Positions 1-8,500 of a stretch of 34,874 nucleotides of DNA are shown one piece after another. Made by a program: the position numbers and the translations under genes. This DNA is from Candidatus Stahliibacteriota bacterium. Its GTDB lineage: Bacteria; Hydrothermota; Tepidihabitantia; B3-TA06. How positions within the stretch are numbered: the stretch's first letter is position 1; every line of letters begins with the position of its first letter. The stretch lies in NCBI GenBank assembly GCA_030670165.1, contig DAOVCF010000002.1, positions 1-34,874 of the forward strand, written 5' to 3'. Below the pieces are notes generated by a model. The model did no database searches. It worked only from the letters and a program-made list of their open reading frames with translations, and was not told where the DNA came from.

Positions 1-65
1 CCTACTTTATTACCCTGAGTAGCGAAGGTATCACGAAGTCTGCCAAGACGATAGTCATCAGATAG
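1..65 (+). CDS. C-terminal tail of an exported protein (type IX-like sorting domain), 5' end outside window
   Basis: An open frame runs from the left edge and stops with TAG at 63-65. The last residues read YFITLSSEG, then a few residues, then KTIVIR before the stop. This is the shape of the type IX secretion C-terminal sorting domain (G-x-Y-F/V-x-x-L-x-x-x-G, then a basic strand ending in R), which directs proteins through the outer membrane in the FCB group. Only about 20 codons are visible, so the body of the protein is unknown. A FlgD-like Ig tail is the main alternative. A strong hairpin follows directly. Confidence 0.5.
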   Translation, partial: YFITLSSEGITKSAKTIVIR

Positions 66-81
66 CCATAACCACGATTGT

Positions 82-110
82 AAGAGGGGTCGGCTATCCC
101 GACCCCTCTT
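82..110 (+). terminator. Rho-independent-like terminator
   Basis: An 11-bp GC-rich stem (83-93 paired with 99-109, extended by A82-T110) closes a 5-nt loop and is followed by a short T-rich stretch. It lies 17 nt after the stop codon at 65 and before the rbcL promoter, so it insulates the two transcripts. Confidence 0.75.
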
Positions 111-114
111 CTAT

Positions 115-142
115 TTGACCGAAGCGTGATTACTCATATACT
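115..142 (+). promoter_or_regulatory. Sigma-70-type promoter of the RuBisCO operon
   Basis: TTGACC (115-120), a 16-nt spacer and TATACT (137-142). The expected start of transcription is near 149, which leaves a leader of about 25 nt containing AAGGAGG at 164-170. Confidence 0.65.
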
Positions 143-174
143 CAATAAAAAGAAACTACCTTCAAGGAGGCCTT

Positions 175-1440
175 GTGGAATACCTGGATTTAGGATATGA
201 ACCCACAGATAACGATCTGTTGACAGTTTATCGGGTGCAGCCAGCAGAAGGCAAGAAGTTTGAGGAGGTTGCGGAAGCACTGGCAGGGGAGTCTTCTATC
301 GGAACCTGGACCGACGTTTCAACCATGATTCCCGAACTGGGTGAGAAACTGAGACCGCACATCTACATGATTGATGCTCCTTACGTATGGATCGCGTACC
401 ACTCGGAATTGTTCGAGCCGGGTTCGCTGCCCCAGCTTCTGTCCTCGATCGCCGGAAACATCTACGGGATGAAGGCGGTGGAGCGGTTGAGGTTGGAAGA
501 CTTCAGGCTGCCGAAAGGTATGGTTGAGGGTCTTCAGGGACCTGCCCTTGGCAGGGATGGGGTTCGCGATATGCTGGGTGTCAAGGATAGACCGTTGATC
601 GGAACGATAGTGAAGCCGAAGGTTGGGCTTTCGTCAGAGCAGTTCGCAGACGTTCTCTACGAGGCCATGGCTGGCGGCTGCGACATCGTGAAGGACGACG
701 AGAATTTGACCGATCAGGGATTCAACAGATTTGAGAAAAGGCTGGAGCTGTCCTTGAGAGCGGCGGAAAAAGCGGAACGCGAGACGGGCGAGCGCAAGGG
801 CTATCTGCCCAACGTAACCGCCCCTGCTGACGAGATGCTACGGAGAATGGAACTTGCAAAGAAGACGGGCTCGCGTTACGTTATGGCCGACGTGGTTACT
901 ACAGGATTTTCCGGAGTGCAGATGCTCCGCAATCATACCGACGGCCTGGCGATCCACGCCCACCGGGCGATGTACGCCGCGTTCACAAGGGTGCCTGAGC
1001 ACGGGATGAGCACCCTGGCGTTCTCAAAGCTGTGCCGCCTTGCCGGGGTTGATCAGCTACACGTGGGAACGATTGTCGGAAAGATGGAGGGCTCGAAGGA
1101 AGAAATCCTCAGGATTCACGAGGAGATGAACGGGGCGGTGGTGGGACCAAAGGATAGGTGGCTGGGCCAGGACTGGGGCGGCATCAAGTCGGTGCTATCG
1201 GTTGCCTCCGGCGGCCTGCATCCGTTCCTTATCCCGGCGATCATGGAGAACTTCGGACACCAGGTGGCCATCATGCAGGGCGGGGGCATACACGGCCATC
1301 CTTCAGGCACGAGGGCCGGTGCGAGGACGACGCGCAAGGTAGTGGACGCGGTGCTCAAAGGAGAATCGATGGAATCTCTCGCAGAGCGCGATCCTGATGT
1401 CGGTGCCGCCTACGAGATCTGGGGACATAAGAAGTGGTGA
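175..1440 (+). CDS. rbcL: Ribulose-1,5-bisphosphate carboxylase large subunit, form III-like
   Basis: 421 aa, the usual archaeal/form III length and shorter than plant RbcL. It fixes CO2 onto ribulose bisphosphate to give two 3-phosphoglycerate. The known active-site positions are all recognisable: E39, T44 and W45 in ESSIGTW; N95 in GNIYG; K147 and K149 in TIVKPKVGL; the carbamylated lysine K173 with D175 and E176 in VKDDEN; H263-R264 in HAHRAM; H296; loop-6 K303 in VGKMEG; S345 in ASGGLHP; and the 369-371 glycines. It is therefore expected to be a real carboxylase rather than a form IV RuBisCO-like protein. The LTVYRV, TIVKPKVGL and LHVGT segments are closest to form III (perhaps IIIa); this is my reading without a tree. 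The start is GTG at 175, 4 nt after AAGGAGG. No small-subunit gene is nearby, as expected for form III. It overlaps the phosphoribulokinase start. Confidence 0.93.
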   Translation: MEYLDLGYEPTDNDLLTVYRVQPAEGKKFEEVAEALAGESSIGTWTDVSTMIPELGEKLRPHIYMIDAPYVWIAYHSELFEPGSLPQLLSSIAGNIYGMKAVERLRLEDFRLPKGMVEGLQGPALGRDGVRDMLGVKDRPLIGTIVKPKVGLSSEQFADVLYEAMAGGCDIVKDDENLTDQGFNRFEKRLELSLRAAEKAERETGERKGYLPNVTAPADEMLRRMELAKKTGSRYVMADVVTTGFSGVQMLRNHTDGLAIHAHRAMYAAFTRVPEHGMSTLAFSKLCRLAGVDQLHVGTIVGKMEGSKEEILRIHEEMNGAVVGPKDRWLGQDWGGIKSVLSVASGGLHPFLIPAIMENFGHQVAIMQGGGIHGHPSGTRAGARTTRKVVDAVLKGESMESLAERDPDVGAAYEIWGHKKW

Positions 1441-2366
1441 AGGCCTTTCTTGTGGGGGTGGCTGGCGATTCCGGCTCGGGCAAATCAACCTTTGCTGCCG
1501 GGGTTAGGCGATTGTTTGGAAAGAGTGAGGTGACGACCATCTCTCTGGATGATTATCATCTGTTAGATAGAGAGGAGCGCAAGCGCGCCGGTATAGTTGC
1601 CCTGGATCCACGGGCTAATGACCTTCGAAAACTGGCCGAACATGCTGAGATGCTCAAGGATGGAAGAACGGTCATGAAGCCTCGCTACAATCATTCCACC
1701 GGAAAACTCGACCCGCCCGTGAAATTCAGGCCTAAGAGAGTGGTGATCCTGGAGGGACTTCTGCCTTTTCATACCAGGAGGCTGCGCGAGCTCTTGGATT
1801 TCACCATCTACATCGACCCCGACGTAGAGGTGAAGAGGCTTTGGAAGATAAAACGAGACGTCCAGGAGCGCGGCCACTCAAAAGAGGCGGTGCTCAAATC
1901 CATCGCCGAGCGCGAGCCGCACTACAGGCGATTCATCACCCCCCAGAGAAGGCATGCGGAGATCGTGGTACAGATAAAAAAAGAGCTTGCCGAGGAGCGC
2001 TACCAGCGCGGCACCCCCTACTGGATCAGGTTGATTCAAAGGATAACCGGGGAGAAGCTCACCGACATCCACCTGCCCCTCAATCTCTCCCGCATGTGCC
2101 GAAGCGAGGGCGAGGAGCTTTACTTTGAGTATCGCAAAGGTCTCCGGGGCAAACAGCCGGTTTCCAAGATAGAGATCAACGGCATGATCCCCCGCGAGAT
2201 GATCACCGAGGTGGAGGAACGGATCGCTAATCTGGCTGGCAGGCCGGGTGCAAAGGTACTGCCACGCTCTGAAAGGATGGTTACAGAGATCGGCATCGCC
2301 AAGCTGGTAATCGCCTGGCGGGTTGTAGAGAGGATATTACCCCAAGATCATAAGCCCAACCTCTAG
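1434..2366 (+). CDS. prk: Phosphoribulokinase (plant/cyanobacterial/archaeal type)
   Basis: 310 aa. It phosphorylates ribulose 5-phosphate to ribulose 1,5-bisphosphate, the substrate of the enzyme encoded just upstream. A P-loop GVAGDSGSGKST lies at 8-19, SLDDYH at 37-42, KPRYNHSTGKLDPP at 82-95 and VILEGLLPF at 104-112. The block around WKIKRDVQERGHS (137-149) and FITPQ closely follows plant-type phosphoribulokinase and argues against uridine kinase. The P-loop cysteine used for thioredoxin control in plants is Ser15 here, so that redox switch is not expected. The start is GTG at 1434 or GTG at 1437 (a 4-nt GTGA overlap with rbcL), so the two genes are translationally coupled. With form III RuBisCO it suggests RuBP supply from ribulose 5-phosphate rather than from AMP. 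Confidence 0.92.
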   Translation: MVKAFLVGVAGDSGSGKSTFAAGVRRLFGKSEVTTISLDDYHLLDREERKRAGIVALDPRANDLRKLAEHAEMLKDGRTVMKPRYNHSTGKLDPPVKFRPKRVVILEGLLPFHTRRLRELLDFTIYIDPDVEVKRLWKIKRDVQERGHSKEAVLKSIAEREPHYRRFITPQRRHAEIVVQIKKELAEERYQRGTPYWIRLIQRITGEKLTDIHLPLNLSRMCRSEGEELYFEYRKGLRGKQPVSKIEINGMIPREMITEVEERIANLAGRPGAKVLPRSERMVTEIGIAKLVIAWRVVERILPQDHKPNL

Positions 2367-2384
2367 ACTGACCAATCCATTCCC

Positions 2385-2421
2385 CCTGCGATCTTTTGGC
2401 CATTAGGCCAAAAGGAGCATT
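2385..2421 (-). repeat. Family B palindromic repeat, copy B1
   Basis: On the minus strand this reads AATGCTCCTTTT, a variable stem tip, then AAAAGATCGCAGG. The arms CTTTTGGCC and GGCCAAAAG (2393-2401 with 2406-2414) pair perfectly over 9 bp with a 4-nt loop. Both flanks recur exactly at 18411-18446 around a different, but also self-complementary, stem tip. It sits between prk and the promoter of the next gene and could end the RuBisCO transcript. Confidence 0.7.
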
Positions 2422-2427
2422 TATCTG

Positions 2428-2455
2428 TTGACAATCGTAAGTTTGAGACTAACCT
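2428..2455 (+). promoter_or_regulatory. Promoter of the TonB-receptor-like gene; predicts a leaderless mRNA
   Basis: TTGACA (2428-2433), a 16-nt spacer and TAACCT (2450-2455), a weak -10 that keeps the three most conserved bases. The expected start is at about 2461-2462, on the ATG itself. There is no Shine-Dalgarno sequence, and an in-frame TAA at 2455-2457 rules out an earlier start. Confidence 0.45.
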
Positions 2456-2460
2456 AAAGC

Positions 2461-4683
2461 ATGTCTCTGATTCCAGTCTTTCTGGGGTTGGTTCTCTTTT
2501 CGCAATCGGAGGAGCCCGCCTTTACCGAGAGGGTAGATCCTTACTCCGATCAGCTAAGCAGGCTTGTTTCCATTGACCCGGAGGAAAGGCTACGTGCGGC
2601 GTGGTTTATTCCGGGGTTCTCGGTTAAAAGAGAGAGTCTAGCAGTGGCCGGTAGCAGGCCGGGCGAGGTGCGCGTTCTGCTCGACGGCGTTCCCCTATGG
2701 GACCCGCAGACCGGTGAGCATACCGTCCGGCTTCCCCCCAGTCTTCTTGAAGAAGCCGGCTTGAGGAACGAGGAAGCAAGCCTTACGCCTCTTGTGGCGC
2801 TTTCCTCAAGAACGGCCCTGGAGGGATGGGACGCGGAACTGCGTGGGAGCAGTTCCTTCTTTCTTTCCGGAGAGGAACCCGAAGGCCGTGCGGACGTTTT
2901 CCTGAACGTTCCACTGGGCAGTAAGCTAAGGCTTTCGTTTGACGGCGCCGCCGGGCTGTGGAGCGAGCGTCCTGAAACCAACCTTGAATTGCCGCGTCGC
3001 GGCCTCGCCGCTTACACCGGGGTCGCCTCTGCGACCCTTACACCCTCCGATGGCATGCTTGTTAGAGCCAGACTCCTTCTTTCCCAGGAGCAACGCGATC
3101 GCTTCTCGTCTTCATGGGCGTTCAACCCCGCCTCAGCACCCTCGACTCTAACCGCAGTCCAGCTGGTTATCTTCAATTATCGTTATCAAACCGATATACT
3201 GAACCTGGAGATGTCTCTTTCGGGCTACTCGAGCTTCCTGTGGAAGGGCAGCCGCAAGGAGGGTGAGCTGGCACTCTTTCGGCCCTTCGATGAACAGTAC
3301 TCGGCAGAATCGGCGGCAGCACTGGACATCCGCAACCCGTTCGGGGTCAAGGGGATTTTTTACTCGCAAGGTTTCTACCCCAGGCTTATCGCGCGGAACT
3401 CAACGGCGAATCGCGCCCGGGCGGCAGTCGGAATATTCGCGGGAGAGATGAACGAAATCCGTGCCCGCTTCAGCTACACCACCCTCAACCTGATTTCGGA
3501 TATCACTAAATGGGACGGCCCCAAGGAACGCACGGCAAACTTCCAGGAAACCCCTCGTCTGGCAGGGCTTTACCTGGGTGACCGCATCCACCTCAATCGC
3601 TTCTGGGTAGAACCGGGACTGGGGTTTACGTATCTGGAGATAGAAAAACCGGATACCAGCGAGGTAGGGTTTGAGATCTCCGAATATAAAATCTCCCTTG
3701 CCCCGCGAATCGAAACTCGTGCTTACCTGGGGGGAGTTCAGATACGAGCAGGGATGGATATGCCTGCCGTACCTCCTGCCTTTTCGCTCTTCTTCGATAC
3801 CAGGGATGAGATGCCCCTTACAGATTCTCTCATCATGATTTCTGAGCAGGACCCTGCACCTGAACGCGCCTGGCGCTCGTGGATTGAGGTCCAAAAGGAA
3901 TGGGGAGAGCGCTGGAGCACAGGCATCTCGTTTCACTCAAGTCTGGGTTACAGGGTTCTTTCCGGAGGTCTTAATCCGACCGAGGAGCCTGCCGACACCG
4001 TTCAAACGGCCGGGATCTTCCTGGAGGGCAAAAGTTTCAGCCTGGGACTGGGACCCTTGTTAGAGTACCGCTCGGAATGGCTGGGCATAAGAGCCGCCTA
4101 CCGGTTCGCATCAGCCAAGTCAACAACCCTGGGCCCTATCGGAGACTGCGAGCGCCTTTTGACCGGGGATTCTCTCTCGAATCAGATGCAAAGGCTGCCT
4201 CTCGATTCCCGCCACAAGTTTACGTTGCAAGCCAACCTTGCGACATCTGAAGGGACGCACTTCCTTCTAAGGGATTGGTTCTTGGAACCTGGCTTTGCTC
4301 TGGCCTCAGGCTTCCCTGGTGAGGATGGTGAGGAGGGAGATATTCCCTGGTGGGCATGGTGCGAGGTTAGAGCAGGCAGGGTAATCTCTATCGGCGGGCT
4401 CAAGGCGGAGGTCAGGGTCGAGCTTTTGAATCCATTTAACTGGAAAGAGCCGGTGTTCGGTGAGTTACCAGCCCCTGTTCTTCCCACCGAAGAAGAGTTC
4501 CCGGACAGGGTTGTGCTGGGCGATGAGGATTATCATCCTTCACGCGATGCTAACCACGACGGCTATATAACCGCAGCCGAAGAGGTCCATGCTTACAGAC
4601 GCGCCCGGGAGTTCTACGACGCATACACCCCAAGCCCATTGCCTGCCCGCAGCCTTGATATAAGGATTTCCCTAAAGTTCTAA
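2461..4683 (+). CDS. TonB-dependent-receptor-like outer-membrane protein with EF-hand loop
   Basis: 740 aa. A short hydrophobic leader (about residues 1-15) is followed by a plug-like segment containing VLLDGVPLWDPQTGE (about 70-84). A long region of alternating polar and aromatic residues typical of outer-membrane beta strands ends in LDIRISLKF, with the terminal Phe used for barrel assembly. Near the C-terminus residues 696-707 read DANHDGYITAAE, matching the EF-hand calcium loop (D1, N3, D5, Y7, T9, E12). The plug is shortened and no clear TonB box was seen, so active TonB coupling is uncertain. The substrate is unknown. The gene stands alone, convergent with ftsY across 36 nt. Confidence 0.7.
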   Translation: MSLIPVFLGLVLFSQSEEPAFTERVDPYSDQLSRLVSIDPEERLRAAWFIPGFSVKRESLAVAGSRPGEVRVLLDGVPLWDPQTGEHTVRLPPSLLEEAGLRNEEASLTPLVALSSRTALEGWDAELRGSSSFFLSGEEPEGRADVFLNVPLGSKLRLSFDGAAGLWSERPETNLELPRRGLAAYTGVASATLTPSDGMLVRARLLLSQEQRDRFSSSWAFNPASAPSTLTAVQLVIFNYRYQTDILNLEMSLSGYSSFLWKGSRKEGELALFRPFDEQYSAESAAALDIRNPFGVKGIFYSQGFYPRLIARNSTANRARAAVGIFAGEMNEIRARFSYTTLNLISDITKWDGPKERTANFQETPRLAGLYLGDRIHLNRFWVEPGLGFTYLEIEKPDTSEVGFEISEYKISLAPRIETRAYLGGVQIRAGMDMPAVPPAFSLFFDTRDEMPLTDSLIMISEQDPAPERAWRSWIEVQKEWGERWSTGISFHSSLGYRVLSGGLNPTEEPADTVQTAGIFLEGKSFSLGLGPLLEYRSEWLGIRAAYRFASAKSTTLGPIGDCERLLTGDSLSNQMQRLPLDSRHKFTLQANLATSEGTHFLLRDWFLEPGFALASGFPGEDGEEGDIPWWAWCEVRAGRVISIGGLKAEVRVELLNPFNWKEPVFGELPAPVLPTEEEFPDRVVLGDEDYHPSRDANHDGYITAAEEVHAYRRAREFYDAYTPSPLPARSLDIRISLKF

Positions 4684-4719
4684 AAACATCTTCCCTATAG
4701 GTAAAAGTGAGGGTTTAAA

Positions 4720-5556
4720 TTATCCCAAAAGGGCGGAGGTGAACTCGGCGGCGGAGAAAACTGTTATATCCTCGGGCTGCTCGCCCATCCCTATGAAGTA
4801 GATGGGAAGCGAGAAGCGTTCGACTATCGGGATAACCACCCCGGCCTTACAGGTGCCGTCGAGCTTTGCGATCACGAGACCGGTGACGCCAAGGGCGTCG
4901 TAGAACCCCTGGGCCTGTCTTAATCCGTTCTGGCCGGTGGAGGCATCCATGACCAGAAGGACTTCATGAGGGGCTTCGGGTATCACCTTAGCAGCTACCC
5001 TTCTGATTTTCTCCGCCTCGGCCATCAGGTCGCGGCGGGTGTGAAGACGTCCCGCGGTATCGATGAGGACAACACCGTAATCCTTGGAGAGGGCCTTCTT
5101 TAGGGCGTCGTAGACCACCGCACCCGCGTCCTGTCCTTGAACCGAGGAGACGATATCGGTACCGGTTCGGGCGGCCCAACGCTCAAGCTGTAGACCTGCG
5201 GCGTCACGGTAGGTGTCTGCGGCGGCGATGAGAACCTTGCGGTTCTTCCACAGGGCGGCGAGCTTTGCGATAGTGGTAGTCTTGCCAGAGCCGTTGGTTC
5301 CTATGATCATTACAACCATAGGATGAGCGCGGAACTCGAACGGCTTTTCCGCCTTTTCTAATATACCACGGATAAGTTCAGCCAATCTTTCCCGCTCGCC
5401 CTTGGAATCGGCAAGCAGGGATTCGGCTCGCTCGACCCCGATGTCGGCCTCTAGGAGTATCTCTTCGAGTTCGTCACGATCACCGCTGCTGAAGGCCCGT
5501 GTGAACCTCCGGCGCAGGCTTAAGAAGCCTTGCCTAAGCTTCTTCCACTGCAACAT
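4720..5556 (-). CDS. ftsY: Signal recognition particle receptor FtsY
   Basis: 278 aa, consisting of the NG GTPase core with only a short basic N-terminus (about 25 residues). It docks SRP-ribosome complexes at the inner membrane. Motifs: GTNGSGKTTT (86-95), DTYRDAA (114-120), DTAGR (166-170), AKLDG (230-234) and GMGEQPEDI (256-264). Two positions depart from the usual TKLDGTAKGG: Ala replaces Thr at 230, and the following segment reads TCKAG. The ATG at 5556 lies inside the end of smc, overlapping by 23 nt, so the genes are co-transcribed. The smc-ftsY order is common in bacteria. Confidence 0.93.
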   Translation of the reverse strand: MLQWKKLRQGFLSLRRRFTRAFSSGDRDELEEILLEADIGVERAESLLADSKGERERLAELIRGILEKAEKPFEFRAHPMVVMIIGTNGSGKTTTIAKLAALWKNRKVLIAAADTYRDAAGLQLERWAARTGTDIVSSVQGQDAGAVVYDALKKALSKDYGVVLIDTAGRLHTRRDLMAEAEKIRRVAAKVIPEAPHEVLLVMDASTGQNGLRQAQGFYDALGVTGLVIAKLDGTCKAGVVIPIVERFSLPIYFIGMGEQPEDITVFSAAEFTSALLG

Positions 5557-8500
5557 GGTGGCGCTTTACGTCCTTTAAGCGCACTGAGATGACCTTTGAC
5601 ACGCCGGGGTCCTCCATCGTTATCCCGTAGATTGTATCCGCCTTCTCCATGGTACGTTTGTTGTGGGTTATGACGAAGACCTGGATGCGCTCCTTGATGT
5701 GCGAGAGATAGGACGCGAACTTGAGGACGTTAGAGTCGTCAAGCGGGGCGTCGAGCTCGTCGATAAAGAGGAAGGGCGCAGGCCGCACGCCGTAGAACGC
5801 GAAGAGCAGGGAGATACCCAGCATGGTACGTTCGCCGTCCGAGAGCTGGGAAAGCCTCTTGAGCTGCTTGCCCTCAGGTCGTGCCGTGATGTTTATCGGT
5901 GAGTTGAACGGGTCCTCCGGGCACTCGAGCCTGAGGTCCGCCTCTCCGCCCGGGAAGAAGAAGTTGAACGTGCGGCGGAACTCCTCGCGTACAGCCGTGA
6001 AGGTCTTATCGAACCGACTGCGGGCCTCCTCGTCTATCTCGCGGATGATGGTTGTCAGGCTTTCAGCCGCCTTCGTGATATCGGTATGCTGTGCCTTTAA
6101 GCGATCCAGCTCAGCCTTCTCCTCCTCGTATTGGACCGCGGCGTACTCGTTGACCGGCCCCAAATCCTCAAGGCGGTGCTTGACTGCGGCAAGCTCAACA
6201 TCCATCTCCTCAGGTGTCATTACTTTCGTGTCCGTGTCTTGATCCTGGGTCGGGGCGTTTGAAACCAGGGGTTCCAGTTCATCCTTCTGGTTTTTCAAAA
6301 GGAGCTGCTCGGTCCGAAGCTCGATAAGTCCCTTCCTTAAACCCTCAAGCTCGGCCTCGCGTTCGGCAAGTTCTGTCTCCTTCTCGCGCTTGGCCTGGAG
6401 CACCCCGGATGCGTCGATTCCTGACAGGCGTTCGGTTTCTTTCTTTCGCTGTTCGTTAAGAGCGGTTTGTTCCTCATCGAGTCCCTCGATAGCCTTGCCA
6501 AGCTCCAATATCTCATGCCGGGTGCTTTCAGCTTCCTTCTTTCGTGAGGTAAGAAGTCGATCTAAACGGGCCTGCTCGGCCTCCAGACGCTCGTTGCGCT
6601 CGCCGGCCAGATGTTCCGCCTCCTCATCCTTCCCCAGAGCAAGAAGCTGATCGTTGAGGCCTGCAAGCTTATCGCGCAGCGCTTCCTCTTTCCCGGCGAC
6701 TGTCTTCTCCAGCTCACTCAGGGCTTCTTCTTTCTCGGAACGCTGTGACTCAAGGGTGCTTATTTTCTCCTCAAGCTCCGCGAGCGTTTGTCGAGCGGAC
6801 TCTGACTCCTGCTCTCTTGATCGTGCCTCGGCTCTCAACCGCTCACGCTCCCTCTCCACCTCCGCGGCCTGTTCTTGCAGCCTGTCAACTTCTGCCTCCA
6901 AAGTCTGCCTGCGGGAACGTTCCTCAAGGTATGAGCTCCTCGCTTCATCGAGCTTGATGGCAAGGTCATCGCGTTCTTTGCGTAATCGGGTCAGATTTTC
7001 TTCCAGGGAAACAATCGAGGTCTTCTCTTGCTTTTCCTGATCTTCCAACTCCTTGAGTCTGCGCCGATCGGCAAGCACCCCGCGAGGTCTACCCAGAAGG
7101 ACAACCCCGTCTGAACGAAGCGCTGTCCCGTCCGAGCTAACGAAAGAAAGCCGGGGATATTGTCCTGCAAGAGAATCGAGATCGGCAGGGTCGGCAAGCA
7201 CCCAGCTCTCAAGACGCGCGGCAAGAAGCGCAGGTGCACCTTGCTTGATAGAAACTTTGTCTGCGAGCCAGAGTTTGAAACGAGCGTCCGAGGGGCGCTT
7301 GAGGGAGGAAGAAGCAGGCCCGCGATCAAGCACCAGACCCGCCTGCCCATCCAGGGAAAGCTCCGAAAGATCGGGCATCCCGGTTGCAGAGGCGAATCCG
7401 AGCACATCGTAAAGCACCGCCTCAAGGGCCGCCTCCAGTTCCGCTGGATAGCCCAGTAACTCCTCCATTAAACCGCTGAAGCGGGGACCCAGCCTCTTAC
7501 GCAACGCCTGTCGCGGTTGGTTCTCGATTCTTTCCCGAAGCGAGGCTACCTGCCCGGTCAGCTTTGAGCGACCCTCTATCCGCTCCTGGCGTTTAAGTTC
7601 AAAGGTTTGGATGTCTGCGTTCAATCGGGCGATTCGGCCTTCGGCTTCCCTGATCTCCCGCTCGAGTTCTGTCAGTGAAGATGTCTTCTTCTTGTGACTA
7701 TTCTTTGCTTCGACCAGCTCGCTGCGGAGGGCTTCGGCGCGCCCGGAGAGATTAGAAAGCTCGGCACGGGCAGCGGAGGCCAGGGAGCCGGCGTTCTCAG
7801 CACGTGAACGCTCACGGGTCCGTTCCTCTATGTATCTCCCAAACCCCTCGGAAAGCTTCTTCAACTCTCCGCGTGCTTTACGTAACCGGGAGCGGTAAGC
7901 GGCCAGGCGTTCTTCCTCCGTGCGCAACTTGCCTCTTGCCTCTTCTAGACGACCCTCCGCCCCCTGTCTGCGTCCTGCTGCCTCCTTCTGGGCGCGTTTG
8001 GTCCGCTCGATCTCCTTCTCAATCTCCTCGATGCGGCGCTCGGCTTCCTGGTTTTCCTCCTCGATTCGAGAAAGGTTTTCCGCAAGGGTCTCTTTTCGTG
8101 TACGTGAGGAGGAAAGCCTTGAGGCTACTTCGGAGAGCTTCGCGTTCACCTCATCAAGTGCTTCCCTGGTCCCTCTCTCAACCGCCAGTAGCCTTGAAAG
8201 CTTCGAATCCTTCCCCTTCAGTTCCTTTCTGACCCCATCCATCGCCAGCAGCAGCTTGCGTTCTTTCTCCTCCTCGAGAGAGATGATTTTGGCTTTCTCT
8301 TCCATCTCCTCAATGACCGCCTCAAAACGTGCATGCATTTTACTGGTTTCTAAGGCTACAAGTTTTTCACGCAGCTGTTTGTAAAGCCCAGCGCGCCTGC
8401 GCTGGCGGGCCAGGCTTCGAACAAAGCGCTTGCGTTCGGTTATTATGTCTTCCAACCGAACCAGATCACGACGGACCAGGTCGAGCTTGCGCCCGGACTC

